Origin: Pomphorhynchus laevis
Lineage: Eukaryota > Acanthocephala > Palaeacanthocephala > Echinorhynchida > Pomphorhynchidae
Direction of reading: 5' to 3'
DNA length: 64,000 nt
Assembly (NCBI GenBank): GCA_012934845.2
Contig: WNNJ02000666.1
Coordinates: 1 to 64,000, forward strand
Part shown: one piece after another, positions 24,110 through 38,700 of the stretch
How positions within the stretch are numbered: the stretch's first letter is position 1
How the letters are laid out: every line of letters begins with the position of its first letter
Notes under the pieces: generated by a model
Databases searched by the model: none
What the model was told of the DNA's origin: nothing
What the model saw: the letters and a program-made list of their open reading frames with translations, nothing else
Translations under genes and position numbers: made by a program

Positions 24110-24410
24110 CTATTAGCATTTTTTGCTCTTTCTGCTATGTTGTGCCGAAGAATAAGGGTCGAAACATGATAACATCAGTTCATCCTGATTTCCTCTAATC
24201 CTTATTATGATACAACGTATGTTTTTATTAATCAATTCATAAAAATTGACTTTTATTTTAACTTTTAATTTTAAACTTTATCTTTATATAAATTATATAA
24301 AATCTTATATAACAATTATCATTTCTTATTTAAATTTTATTCTGCGTTATTTTTAATTTATAAATAATATCAAATACGTAGATTCAGTTAGCTGATTTGG
24401 TTAATTAAAA
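24110..24410 (+). mobile_element. PLE copy B 3' region
   Basis: TCTGCTATGTTGTGCCGAAG, AATAAGGGTCGAAAC, TTCATCCTGAT and the GATTCAGTTAGCTGATTTGG tail follow in the same order as at 35.05-35.37 kb. Confidence 0.65.
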
Positions 24411-24419
24411 ACTGAGTAT

Positions 24420-25670
24420 TGTTATTATTTCTCTCCATGCAAATAGAAAAATATGGGACAATTATGAATATGTTTCTATTTAATAACAATAATTGTATGA
24501 ACGTTAAATCGATAATTGAATTCTTCCAGATCAATATAATTTGAAGTGAGCGTATTTGACAATAAAATTTTTTTGTGGGTATTTAAAAAAGCTATTGATA
24601 AAAGCTAAAACAAAACCCAAATATACAAAATTTGTATATTTTGTATATTTTAACCAATACGCAAAATTGTATTGTGGATATAGATTCCAATGTTCAATTA
24701 ATCACTTCAACAAATACTATATATAGTTTACGATAAGCACTGGCAACATTAGTCTAAAATACAATTCGTAAAAATAATTGACTGTGCAATGAAGATATAT
24801 CATTTTTACAAAATAATATAATATTAATAATATTAATTATTATTAATAGTAATAATAATATTATTAAAGCAATATATAAAAAATATACGATTTGTCTAAT
24901 ATAACATATTTTAGATTTATAAGAAAATATGAATTACAATTATTTGTAATTTTAAATATTTTATACTTTTACATCTTTATTTTCAATGATCCGGTCTGCT
25001 CCATTTTGTTTGTCATCTTATTAAATTGTTTAAATGAAAGAATGCAATTACTGCATATATTCTCAAATATGCGTATGTATTACGTCTTGCTAACAATGGA
25101 AATAACAATGGACAATGTTGTTAACATTTTAGGTAATATGCATTACATAACACATCATAAGCTTAGAAATAATTAATTTTGAAATATCAGTTGTCATATC
25201 AGTTGCATAGAATGGAAATGGCTGTGATTACAACAAAGAAACAGTTTTTATTTTCTGTTTAGCTGTTGCAATCATTACACATTTTATTACATAAAGTCGC
25301 TTCATAGTCGAGCACCTTATTATTCGCTTATATGCTCGACAATTTGATAGCATATATATTAGCTTGACTGACACTGTACATACTAACTAAATACAGCCTC
25401 TAAAACATCTATAACACTTAAGTTTTGAGGTTACATAATCAAATTCGGATGCTTTTATTGCCAATGTAGTAGTTGGTATACGTGTGTTCTAACTTACGTA
25501 ATCAAATATTTGTAGATAACAGACAAGTTCTTTAACTTGAAATTTTATTATCTGTATTGCAGCATAGAGTGTTTAGGTAAAAATTAAAGACAAGCTCTTT
25601 CTTCCGTCACTTTTGTAGAGTAAATATTTTGCCAAAGAAAAAAATAAATATTTTAAAACAGGAATACTGA
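24420..25670. other. AT-rich intergenic region upstream of the BTB gene
   Basis: No supportable gene. A few short inverted repeats (around 24620-24645) and a GTTATTATTTCTCTCCATGC segment similar to the 16.9-kb repeat. The last 60 bp are A-rich, as expected for a 5' leader. Confidence 0.45.
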
Positions 25671-25673
25671 ACA

Positions 25674-26864
25674 ATGTCTGCTAATTGCATTTTAACTTTA
25701 AAAACCATATCTGAGCGACTGACAAACGAAATCCTACTTGAAAATTTTGATGTTCTACGTAGATTGTATTCAGATCAGTTAAAAACAAAGGAATATACAT
25801 GCTGTGAATGGTCGTGGCATTTCGAAATCGATCCGTTTTACATGGCCCCTTTGAATGGTAGATGCAACAGACAGCATAGTAACAGCGATGGAGAAAGCAT
25901 GAGATCATGCTCACCTGATGATAGTTATCCAACCTTACGACTATCAGTGCACATGAATGAAGCAACCCCACTTCCGTCTAACCATCTTATGGTTTTCAAG
26001 GCTATCCTCATTGGATCAGATGGTCAGAGCAAAGTAAGCGACTGTATTTGTGTAAAATATGATGGATGGCAATCAGTTGGAGGGAATTCAATTGAATTGT
26101 GCAAATCAAATGAAACTGAATCCTATCTTTACGACAAACATCTTCGTATTATGGTAGTTATTCGCCACGACTGGCTTGTATGTAGGAAAACCCTGGCTCC
26201 ATATCGCATTAGCTTAGACACTGATCCAGCTAGTAATCGCAGCAACGACTCGAGATTAGTGCCCTCACAACATCAACAAGTGCCGTCTTGTGAATGTGTT
26301 GATCAATCAAAAGCTGATTCATACAGTAGCACGCTAAGACAATCAATGCAAACATTGTTTAACCTTGGATTATTTTCAGATTTTCAAATAATTGCTCAAT
26401 CACAAATATTCAGAGTTCATAGATGCATCCTAGCTGCTCGGTCAACTTATTTCAGAGCACTAATGTGCGGGGATTATAAAGACAGCATTACAGACAAATT
26501 AGAGTTCGCTGACATAGATCCACCTTATATGGAAAGTCTGTTAAATTATATTTACGGTAAAGATGTAATTTTTGCATCTATAGATTTTGCAATTCAAATA
26601 TTGACTCTAGCGGATAGGTTTACTCTTGATGATCTTAAACAAACTTGTGTTACTTACCTAAAGGCATGTGTGAACGTTGAAAATATCCTGGAAATGTTAG
26701 AATTATCATTGAAGTACAAGCTGGACGAATTGCGATGCAAGTGCGTGCTTATCATAAGAGAAAACGAAGCTTTGGCATGTGCCCTAACATTTAGAGAATG
26801 CCTACGAAGATATCCTGATGTTGTCAATGAACTAGCGGGTGATGATAACTTCAATTCATTGTAA
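25674..26864 (+). CDS. MATH-like/BTB (POZ) domain protein, single exon
   Basis: ATG at 25674, 396 codons, stop at 26862-26864, no intron. Residues 40-185 form a beta-rich region with the spacing of a MATH-type substrate-binding domain (WSWHFEIDPF, LRLSVHMNEA, VFKAILIG, MVVIRHDWLV), though it is too diverged to be certain. Residues 224-335 are a clear BTB domain: LFSDFQIIAQSQIFRVHRCI, LAARSTYFRALMCGDYKDS, YMESLLNYIYGKDV. A BACK-like helical region follows (LADRFTLDDLKQTC, LELSLKYKLDELRCKC). SPOP-like and TD-POZ proteins of this layout act as substrate adaptors of Cullin-3 ubiquitin ligases, which is the inferred role. The gene is intact. The absence of introns, next to intron-rich neighbours, may reflect retroposition. 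Confidence 0.85.
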   Translation: MSANCILTLKTISERLTNEILLENFDVLRRLYSDQLKTKEYTCCEWSWHFEIDPFYMAPLNGRCNRQHSNSDGESMRSCSPDDSYPTLRLSVHMNEATPLPSNHLMVFKAILIGSDGQSKVSDCICVKYDGWQSVGGNSIELCKSNETESYLYDKHLRIMVVIRHDWLVCRKTLAPYRISLDTDPASNRSNDSRLVPSQHQQVPSCECVDQSKADSYSSTLRQSMQTLFNLGLFSDFQIIAQSQIFRVHRCILAARSTYFRALMCGDYKDSITDKLEFADIDPPYMESLLNYIYGKDVIFASIDFAIQILTLADRFTLDDLKQTCVTYLKACVNVENILEMLELSLKYKLDELRCKCVLIIRENEALACALTFRECLRRYPDVVNELAGDDNFNSL

Positions 26865-27047
26865 TGATCCTGCCAACAATTTTGCCCTTGTACATTTGTT
26901 GAATATTCATGTATTCAAGCATAATTATCAAACTTATTAAAAAATCATGTGAATATATTTTATTTAATTGTACCTACATACGTATACTCATATAGTTATT
27001 TAGTTATAGCTGTTACACTCTTAGTTTATAGAAACAAAGTTACTTCT

Positions 27048-27058
27048 AATAAAATAAA
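27048..27058 (+). terminator. Poly(A) signals of the BTB gene
   Basis: Overlapping AATAAAATAAA, about 185 bp after the stop codon. Confidence 0.55.
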
Positions 27059-27059
27059 T

Positions 27060-27955
27060 CATGATTATTACTTTATTACTTTATCAAGGCTTTAGAAAAT
27101 GGGTCATAATTGAAAAGAAAAATTATTTATTCTTCAACTAAAATTATTTTTCTTAAATTAATTTAAATTAAGGACATTTTAGTGAATAATTGGGTACTTA
27201 CTATTAGACAATCACCAATTAAATTCTAGAATTTCAATTTATTTAATAATTCTATAATTTTGTTAAGTTTATTGAATGATCGAGAAGTAAAATATTCGAT
27301 ATCAAATATTTCATAATTAAATAATTAATACTAAATAATTACAAAAAAATATTTGATAATTAAAAATTACAATTCAATCTACGTTTGTATTTAAAATCAA
27401 ATTATAAAAATGAAAAAATATTAACTCAAATTATTTGAAACAATTAATCATTTAAAATAAAGAAAATCATTTTAAAAAATTGAGGTTAAATATTTTATGA
27501 ATAAAGATACTTAAAATATTTATATTTTAATTATTACAAATATTAAAAATACTAATTATATGAGACGTCAATACTTTGACGTTAACAAAATAATATTTTG
27601 CTAATTAACTGAATTTCTTTAATATGACTTTAATATTCGAAATATCTATTTTCACGTGTTACTATGTTGTATATACTTAGTATATATAAGAGAGTTATAA
27701 TCGGAACATCAATTATTTAAATTTATTCATTTACGTATTTTCTTCCAGATCCTAATCTTCAGAATTACAAATTAATACTATTATTTAGAACTGCAGTTAT
27801 GCATACTAAGTAATTATTAAACCTATGTATTTTTTCTTTAATTCGAAAATAAATACAAATTGAGCCAAAAAATATTTATAGTTTTGAAGAGCGATTGTCA
27901 CTTAAGATTTCCTCGAAGATAGCATAGCAGAAAGAGAACATTTAATTATAACTGA
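27060..27955. other. AT-rich intergenic region, nothing recognised
   Basis: Extreme A+T content, no open frames or matching repeats. Confidence 0.5.
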
Positions 27956-27959
27956 GAAA

Positions 27960-28340
27960 AATAGACATAAACGATAATCTATTTGTGTTGGATACTGTGC
28001 TTTATATATTTCATCATTTTAATATAAAATGATGCCAATATTGAATCAATTAATAATGGACAATAAAGAGCGGATACTGTGTTTGAAGGATGGGAAGGTG
28101 GCGGTTGAGCAGATGGCAGGATGTAGTTTATACCAGTATAGATTAATTTGTTTGCAATAAAAATGGAACGGCGGCTACAGTGTGAGAAAAATGACGGAAC
28201 ATGGAGTAGAATAGACTCAGATGAACAAAAATTTATGGAGGTGAGGCGGGATTTAGTAAGTGTAAGAATATGCATATAAGAAGACGAGTTTGAGGAAAGG
28301 AGTCGAAAAGTGTGGGAGCGCGTGGGATAGTTTTAAAGAG
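27960..28340 (-). mobile_element. LINE-A-like C-terminal fragment
   Basis: Antisense peptide SESILLHVPSFFSHCSRRS and the following residues align with [17 protein letters not shown] of the LINE at 45.7-49.3 kb. It is short and diverged, 5'-truncated. Confidence 0.5.
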
Positions 28341-28379
28341 TTAGAATAATTGTCTCTACATTAGAGACATTGATCCAGA

Positions 28380-29690
28380 TTATAAAATGGTATGTATTAT
28401 TTATAATTATTTATCTTTATTTTTATTAAATTATATAAAATAGGTAAACTAAGTTAGCTGATCTGAAATGGAAAATTGAGCTGATTATTTAAAGATAAGT
28501 TTCTGCCTGATTGGACATTGTCACAGTTCAATCAGTCTAATCTATTTTGTCTATTTTCAAATTGATATCTTTATCAAATGTTAAATAATTATTATACAAT
28601 AAATTGAACAACGTAAAAAATGCTTACAATATTTTAGAATAAACTAATATATTAAGACTCCATGAAACAATAAGTTTATCATTTAAAATTAATTTAAAAT
28701 TAGAAATCACGACAAAATAGCCAGTATTATATGTATATTATAATGTATATTGTAACGCATTATATAATGTGTTTTAATACATTATAATGCTTCTTTAATA
28801 TATTATTTATAATGTATTCTAAAACATTGTATAGTTGCATTTAAAATAATGTCTATGAATTTTTGATCTCTTGATAAAAGCCAAATTTTACCTCGTATAT
28901 AATTGGTTGTTTATTTTCTAAATATTTGCATATTTAAATATTAAATATATTTGTATTTTGAGTTTAGATTACCTATAGAAAATACACCATCCATTTATAT
29001 ATAAAAATTATACATTTTATATTAAAATTTTATATTTATTTTCGATGCAAAGTATTAGCTTTGACTCTAATTTCGATAATAATTACAAATACGTTTACTA
29101 GTATCTTTTGAATAAGTTTAGGTAAATTTCAGAATATAATTAACAACCTCTTAAGGCTGCAAAGAAATTGCGTATAGACATTTTTAATTAAAAAAATATT
29201 TAGACATTTAGATAAAGTTCAATGAAACCTAATTAAATTAGCCAGTATACCAATATATTTTATGAAGATGTATGAAGCTGATGCATCTGAGATATTTTTG
29301 AAATATATATTTTTTGTAATTATCATTAATTAATAATAAAAAAAGGAATATTTCTTTCATTTGTGTTTATAAATATCACGTAATTTTTTTGTACACCTTA
29401 GAAATTTATATTTAATAAGACACGCTAATCGTTTCCTCCTTGAATGTAAAATATTTCCCTGAATCGACTTTGTAGAATATAATCCTTCGTTTGAAATTTA
29501 TTTTTCACTTAATATCTATCAATTCATGTTTATCGAGCAATTGTATAAAGTAACATTATAATGGTAAAAACGAGAGTAAATGATAGTTTATTTGTTAGAA
29601 ACTTGCTATATTAATATATTTTCCTAAATGAGTCGAAATAACCTGACAATTAAAATCTGTACACTGTGAAGCGTGCTACTTGACAAAAGT
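28380..29690. other. AT-rich intergenic region upstream of glycogen phosphorylase
   Basis: Only a PLE tail remnant (about 28440-28475, AAACTAAGTTAGCTGATCTG) is recognisable. No promoter motif could be assigned. Confidence 0.45.
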
Positions 29691-29772
29691 GAAGTTATGA
29701 ATATATATAGAGAGATAGTTGTATTTGAAAATACAAATTTATATACTGAAATAACAAAGTTTTATCGATCAT

Positions 29773-32700
29773 ATGACGAATTTGGAACGCAAAAGGCAAA
29801 TAAGTGTAAAGGGGATAGCTTTGGTTGAAGATGTAAAGGAACTTATCGACTCTTTCAATAGACATTTGCATTTTACGAATGTCAAAGACCGAGATGAAGC
29901 AACAGATAGAGATTTCTATCAATCATTCTCCAATACAGTGTGGGACGTGATGTGCGCCAAATGGATTAGAACAAGACAGTTTTATAAAGATACGAATCCA
30001 AAGGTAATCATATAAATCTAATTATACCATATGCAGAATGTTATTAATTAAATGTAATGTATTATTTAAAATTTTAAATTTTTTAAATATTCAAAAAAAA
30101 TTAGTCTGCGTTTTAATGGGCATTTTCCTTATCAGCATCATACTATTTGCAATTCAAATTTATCTTTCAATTCGATAACATATAAACAACTTCTTTCTTA
30201 CAAATATTAGTAATTGTTTCCGGATAATTATTTATTTATCTATTGATAAATAAATAATTTATTAATGAATATTTTTTATAGATCGATTTATTAATTTTTT
30301 AACTGGCTCATGCAAACAGGCCGCTTACAAGCCCGCTGAACTAAACAAAAATTAAAAAAATGATGTGACTGAAGTCCATACCACGTAGCTAACGTTAAAC
30401 GATGAAAAATTCGGATCTCATTGCTAGCTAAGCTGCAGGGCCTGTCTACTCAGTAGAAAGGTGCTAAGCATGGATTTAAAGATAACGAGGTTAGGTTGGT
30501 AACGAAGTATAATAGGGATATAATTCTAAATGAAAGACAGAAATGAAATAGGAACGCAGGCCAAATTTTGACTAATGACGAGGAATGTGTAGCAGAAACT
30601 GATTGTTTGAGCGAAGTGCTCTGGATGACGAATGTTCAGCACCGTGCTATTCAAAGTGGAAATACGGATGAAATGATAAAGTAAACGAAAAGCAAGAACA
30701 TTAGAGTAATATAAAACTCGATTTTGTACATTGAGGCAATGAAGGTTGATAAGTTTATTGGAGTTGGGATCAAAACGCCGGCGTCGAAGAAGTATGCATG
30801 CTGCAGTGTCAATAAAGGGATACAGAGGGTCAGTAACACAAGATGGGGAGTTTGATAAAAGTGAGATGTAATAGTCAAGATGATGTTTCAGGAGGGAGGA
30901 CATTAGAGTATTGAAATAGAAAAATTGATGGGTTTGCGAATGCAGCGAATTCAACATATAATAGGATAACAGGAACGAACATTTTTTAGCGCAAATGACG
31001 AGAACGATAGAGAGGAGTATATAATTACCCCGAGAAACTTTAGCGAATCTATGAAAGGAAGGCGATGACCATTGATAAAAGAGCAGGATAAAATTGAATC
31101 TGCATGCGGGAAGGGTGGATCCAACCAACACCAGATTTCGTTGGATTTACCACTATTCTAATGTATGAAAAGTGGTGAGATAAGAATTCTAGTCAGAATA
31201 AACCCGAAGCGAGGAGAGTAGTAAAGGATGAATTAAGTGCGGACGAATTGATAAGGATGTTATTTGCATATTGCATGGCATAACATTTGAACGTTAAGCA
31301 AAGTGGACTGAGATCTCCAAGAAGCAGGAAGAACAAGATATGGCTGAGTACAGAAGTTTGTGGTACACCACTGATTATAGCGAACTGTGTACTAACTGCA
31401 TTGCCGTATGATATAGTTGCAGATCAACCAGTTAGTTATGACGATAACCATTTAAGTGGATATAAGCCATAACGATGCCGGAGCAGCCGAAGGATAATAG
31501 AGTGATCTGTTCAAAACAAATTTGAAATTTTTCTGATCGAATGTACCGCGTATTCAATGCCCTATCTATTTCCGACACAAATGTGGTTTTCCTATCATTC
31601 TAATAAGTTGCTGTTTAATTTTTCTCATCAAGACTCTGTCAACGATTCGTCTCATTATCTGACCGCCACCAATTGAGCGAACGCCTGAACATTCGCTAGA
31701 AACATAATATAGGAACTTTTTACTGCTCTTGTTTGCAATATTTTTTTCAATATTTTTTTGTTCTAAAAAAAATTTATTTGTTTACTCAGCTCTAGATTAA
31801 TTTTTTAGAATTCTAAAAAATATATATTGTATGTATAATATATATAATAGTATACCTGCTCTTGATATTGCATCGTGTAAATCCAATAAATATTAATATA
31901 TTGGATAATAATACATTAAATATTATATAATAGTAATATTTCCATTTATTTGGAAATATTCCTCCTGTATTTGAAGTATACATTCTTAATGAATATCAAT
32001 AAAATATAAAATATATATTTTTAAAATATGCATATTTTTTAGTAATGCAAAAGAAACTAGCTAATACTAAAATAATACGACCGTACTACAGTATAACGAC
32101 AATCGGTTGAATTAACCTAATCTCTAAATGGTATTTAGAGGGTGTATTATCTTTCACTTGAGTACTATCTTGGCCGCTCTTTAACAAATATGGTTATCAA
32201 TAACGGAATTGTTAGCGCGTTCGAGGATGCCGTTTATCAGGTTTTAATTAGATAACAATTTTAATTTAATCGATTGTTTCTATAGTTAGGATTAGATCTG
32301 GAAGATATTCAGTCGATGGAAGAAGACGCTGGCTTGGGAAACGGCGGACTTGGACGACTTGCAGCTTGTTTTCTTGATTCTATGGCTACACTAGGAATAC
32401 CAGCTTATGGCTATGGAATTAGATATGATTACGGCATTTTCACACAAACCGTTCAAAATGGATGGCAGGTATTTTAGTTATTAAATTTACACAGATAATT
32501 TTTAAACAGCTTTAGAAAGAAAATCCAGACGACTGGCTGCGTTATGGAAACCCATGGGAGATCGACCGACCAGAATTTTTACATCCTGTTCAATTTTACG
32601 GTCATACTATAGAAACAAATAACGGGACAGAATGGGTCAACACCCAAGTAAGTAACTTTTAATTGGTCATGAAGGATCAAGTATCATTTTTTGTTTAGTC

Positions 32701-35700
32701 TTAAAATATTAGATAAATACTGTACCAACCAGCATATTAATGTAATTACCAGCAAATAAAACTTAAGGAATTTTTGCGTTAAAACATGTTTCTCAAAATA
32801 TATATCCATCTAATAATTTGAAAATCATTATACACTGCACAATAATCATCTAACATTTTAATACCCACTCTAATGAGGAAGTCTTATGGAGCTGGAGTCT
32901 TCTGGAAGTCTCTCAGGAACCCACATGTAAATTAAGAAAAAATATTAAAATTTTTAAAACAAAATTTTAATAAGTTACATTTTAAAACAAAAAATTATTT
33001 TTATATTTAAATATATTATTTTAAAATATATTATTATTTTTAAATATCATCTAGAATAATAACAACTATTTAGAAGTTTACATGTAAGCATTAATCTATC
33101 TGATTTTAACTTGTGAACTACTTATTTTTTTAAAGTAGTTCACAAGCAAAACTAGCTGTTTTTTTAACAAGCAATAGGTTTGCTAAATACTTCTCTCTAA
33201 ATAGACTATATATGCGATGCCCTATGACACTCCAGTACCAGGATATAAGAACAATGTTGTAAATACCCTGAGGCTATGGTCAGCCAAAGCCGGTCAAAGC
33301 TTCAACCTTTCATTCTGTAAGTTAATGTTTATACTTACCACCTTCTATATAAATTTATACCATAGTCAACGACGGAGATTACATAAAGGCGATTGAGCAG
33401 AGCAGTGTAGCCGAAAACATTTCAAGGGTACTTTACCCAAATGACAATGTTGTATCTAAACGGGGTTTATTTAAATCTAATTGATAAAATTTTTAGATTA
33501 TTGAAGGAAAGGAACTGAGACTAAAACAGGAGTACTTTATGGTATCAGCAACAATTCAAGACATAATTGCTAGATTTAAGCGTACAGAAAGCTACGATTC
33601 GAAACAATCTTCATATAAAAACTTTGCAAAATTACCGGATAAGGTTTTATCGATTTATTACTTTTAGTTTAAGTGATAATTTTCTTAGGTTGCTATTCAA
33701 TTAAATGATACTCATCCGGCACTTGCTGTACCTGAGTTGATGAGAATTTTAATAGATTTAGAAAGACTTAGTTTTCAGGAAGCTTTCGAAATAACTAAAG
33801 CGACATGCGCATACACAAATCATACCCTGTTACCGGAGGCATTAGAAAGATGGCCAGTTTCTATGATGCAGCACTTATTACCGAGACATCTACAAATAAT
33901 ATATTTGCTTAACATGCAGCATATTGAAGTAAGTAATATTAAATATTTTAACTCAATATTTTTTATTATTATATAAATAATAAAAATTAAAGAAATAATA
34001 TATTTATTATTTTTATTAAAAATAATAATAATCATAATTTAAAGTTATGAACTTTAAAAACATATAAACGTAACTTCCGTTTGATTCATTTGTTTTTAAT
34101 TTATTCTCTAATTACATTCCAAATTTATTTAATATGAATAAATAACATATTTTTGTTTTTTTAACATATTTTTGCATGAACATTAGAGCGTTGTAAAATT
34201 ATTTAAATAATTTATAATATATAATATACTTTATATTTAAGTACATTAAAAGTATATTAAAGTATACTTATATAGTATACTTTATATTATATTACTACTA
34301 CTTTATAAAGTTGTATAATATATATACTACTATTAATTTATATCGTAAAGATGACATATTTAAATTTACAAGAAACATATTTTTTTGTAATATCACCTTT
34401 TAAGTAAAAGGTGTTCCAATGGGTGGTAATAGTAGCCCAATTATAGCTGACTTGTTTTTAAGCTTTATAGAATATGAATTTGTTCATAACTGTGTAAAAA
34501 CTAAATCTAAACAATATAAATATATGTTTCGATACATTGATGATATATGTGTATTTAATTCTAATAATTTTTATTCAATTAGTGAGCACATTTATCCAGA
34601 AAGCCTTATTCTTAACAAAACCAATATTAATGATAAAGAAGGTGTATATCTAGATATGAACATTAAATTAACATTAACTAAAACTACTATTAATTTATAT
34701 CGTAAAGATGACATATTTAAATTTACAAGAAACATATTTTTGCATGAGCATTCATGCATACCATATAATATAAAATATAATACATTAAATAATGAAATTT
34801 TAAGAATTGCAACAATATGTAATGATATTGGCTTTCTTCAAAATCATTTAAATAATTTAATAGATACATATTTTAAACTAGGTTACTATAAAAATAACAT
34901 CAAGCAGAAAATAGTAAAATATATAAATCAACACAATAATATAAAGAATAAATTTAAACTCTTAAGTGGCAAATTTTTATGGATGGATAATAAATAATAT
35001 ACTTTGTATTAGAATAAGATACTAGATAGTTTTATCAGAGGAAATACATCATTAGCATGTATTTGGCCCCGCTGCTATGTTGGGTAGATGAGTTAGGGGC
35101 CGAAACCTGATAGCATAGCAGTTCCTCCTGATGACCTCTAATTCTTATTCTGATACAACGTCTGTTATTTATTAGTCAATTCATAAAAATGAAGTTTATT
35201 TTAAATTTCAATTTTTTATTTTAACTTGATTTAAATTATAGAAAATCTAAAAGCAATTATTTATTTTAGTATTTAATTATTAAATGTTGATTTAGCATTA
35301 TTATGTGTTGTTTATTTTATAATTATATATAATACGTAGACTCAGTTAGCTGATTTGATTTAATATTTTGATATCAACTATTATAATTTATATTATAATA
35401 AGCGAATAATTGCAACAAATAAATATAATATAAATATAATATAATATAAATATATTAATAATAAATATAATAAATATATATGTATTAGAATAAGATACAC
35501 TATATAATCAAATTTTATCGGAGGAAATACGTCATTAGCATGTATAAGGTCGAGGAATAGGAGATTTGAAATTATTGATAATTATTCATATAATAAATAT
35601 AATTATATAATTATATTAATAATATAATATATATGCTATATGGTAGGATTTATCTCAACGCGATTTTAAACAGCTCGATAGTTGCCAGTGGCGTTTTGTT

Positions 35701-38700
35701 AAGCACATTGTTAGTGTTTCTTTTAAAACATCATCCAGAGCAGTAGCGGCGTTGTCAGCACTTACTCATTGCTCCCTCTATATACAACAGCACCTTAATC
35801 TTCCGATTACTTGGAATTTCACACACCACAGAGATACACTCGCTATCAAATACAAGCAGCTAGATCCGGACTTATTTTTGACTCTTGCATACTTACAAAC
35901 AGCGTGTCGCAATTCATGCTCTATCAAACGACCTATGGTCTGGCATATTTCCCTTGATGGTTATCACAATAAATTTTGTTCAATTCTTCCCATTCACGAT
36001 ATAGGAAGCAACTGCCGATGTCGATTCTGTAATTCTTCATGTTCTTACCTTTTACAATGTGTTTGAATGCTCTTATTTGTCTAAGCTCAGTTCGGCGTCA
36101 ATTGATAATCTTCATTTATTACTTTCTCATTTCTTTTTTTATTTTTCTATTTAAATTTTTTTATACATCTTGTAACTAACTGTTTTATTAGCCATCGTCG
36201 AGAGGCGGCAGTGATAAAATAAAATCTCTCATTATAGAATATAATATTAATTATTAATTAATATTATTAATAATAATTTATTATTAATTAATTATTAATT
36301 ATTATTAGCAATAAATTATTAATTATATATTATTAATTATTTGTTATTTTTTGATAAATAACTTAATAATCACTCAATAGCTTAAGTAATTCTTAATAAC
36401 TAATTAAATTTAAGAGTTTTAATTATTAACTTAATTAAATAAGTCTTAGCTCTTAACAATTCTAAAGTTTTAGAATAAATTCAACTCTTAAGGTTTAGAA
36501 TAAATTATTTTATTCTAATAATAAACTCTTAAGAATTTAAATTTAAAAATTTAAATTCTAAATTTAAACTCTTAAGTATTAGAATAAGATACATTATAAT
36601 TAAATTTTATCAGAGTTAAAAAAATACATATTAATTATTATTTATAATTTTAATTACAAATAGTTATTAATATAATATAATAATGTTGAGATTTATTAAG
36701 ATCACTTTGCCTTTCAGCTTGGGTAATATAATAATATAATATGAGAGACATTTATTTTTGAAAAGTTATTTCGACATTAACAGTCGAAATAAGTTACAAA
36801 CAAGTGGATCAATTAGACCTTCTATGACGGGCCGTTTTCAGCTAGACAATGGGATAAGCATGTTCATATAATGTAATCAAACATGCTCATATACTAATGC
36901 TTATTATAATTATAATAATTTATTGTTATTAATATATTATTATATATTATATATAATATTAATATATAATATATTATATCATTTATCAATTCTGGCAATT
37001 TTTAAAATTTTAAAATATATGGTATAATATACCATATATTGTTTCTTGTAAATTTAAATATGTCATCTTTAAAATATAAATTAAAAGTAGTTTTAATTGA
37101 TGTTAATTTACTGTTCAATTTCTAGATATATACCTTTACCATCAATATTGGTTTTATTAAGAATGATGCTACCTGGATAAATTTGTTCAATTATCGAATA
37201 ACAATTATTAGAGTTAAATACTAATTCATCATCAATATATCGGAACATGTATTTCATATATTTATATAATTTAGATTTATTTTTTAAACAGTTATGAACA
37301 AATTCATATTCTATAAAGCTTAAAAATTAGTCAGCTATAATTGGGTTACTATTAGCTCCCATTGGAACACCTTTTACTTGTCTAAATATAGATGTCCCTA
37401 CCTTTAAATAATTTTGATTTATTAAAATATTTAAAGATTTTATTAAAATCAATGTAATCCATATATTTATATTTACTTGATGGTTTAATTTTTGTTAGAT
37501 ATGCCATTATATGTGTATCTTTTTCAGAATATAAGATTAATGCTCATATCAAGATATATACTTTCTTTATCATTAATATTGGTTTTATTAAAAATGAGGC
37601 TACCTAGATAAATTTGTTAGAGTTAAATACACATATAATCAATGTATCGAAACATATGTTTCATATCTTTATATAATCTAGATTTATTTTTTAAACAGCT
37701 ATGAACAAATTCATATTCTATAAAGCTTAAAAATAAGTCAGCTATAATTGAGCTACTATTACCTCCTATTGGAACACCTTTTATTTGTCTAAATGTAGAT
37801 GTCCCTACCTACTATATATAAATGTATGTATCTGATATAAACGTACGTCCCTACGTACTTTATACTATATATAAATAAAAATAAAGATAAATAAATATAA
37901 ATTATAAATAATTATATAAGATTTTATACAATTTATATTTATATAACGATAAATAATTAAGTAATAAATAATTAACTATAAATAATTAATAATAATTAAG
38001 TAAATAGCAAATGTTTTACTACCTGAACATAATATTTATAGTCACTACATATTTAATATATTTAATAGTCACTATATGAACATGATATTTAATTTCGAAC
38101 GTAAATTATTTTAATGCATAATGAATATTTGAGTTTAATATTGATTTAATAGTTTTTATTTGATTAAAAATTAGAATCAAATTTACGCTTTTAGGCTATT
38201 TCGATTCACTTTCCAGGAGATTTAGACAAAATACGACGAATGTCTTTAGTTGAAGAAGACGGTGACAAACGTGTAAATATGGCATTTCTGGCAATAGTAG
38301 GTTCACATGCTGTGAATGGAGTTGCAGAATTGCATTCTAAACTACTGAAGACATTCTTGTGAGTTAGTGGCATATTCATATTCGCTCTTAAATTCAACGC
38401 GATCCGAGTTTTTTGAAAAAAGTTAAATAACATTTACTCATATAAATATAAAGGTTTGGTTATAAATTAAATAAATTACTGTTTAATACTTTTGATTAAA
38501 ACGTTCAATTTTACAATAAATTGCTTGCGTTAATAAATTGCTTATATCAGTGAGGTAAATAATTTATTACTTGTTTATTAGTAATAAAAAGTGGCAGAAC
38601 ATGATACCGAATGATAGTAAATGAACATTAACTGCTTCGCTTTCGTGATAATTTACTAATTTAAATAAATGTCAAATTTCTTGGAAATAAAGTGAAATAC

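Noticed and set aside
24892-25176. Plus-strand frame of about 94 codons
   Set aside because: No ATG at the start, only AT-driven Ile/Phe/Tyr/Leu composition and no motif; most likely chance.
31287-31472. 61-codon plus-strand frame
   Set aside because: Lies in decayed LINE sequence of the opposite orientation.
35065-35140. HDV-like ribozyme fold for the PLE 3' motif (interleaved helices 1-2-1'-2')
   Set aside because: No P4, no catalytic C context between the second strands, and it sits at the 3' end instead of the 5' end of the element.
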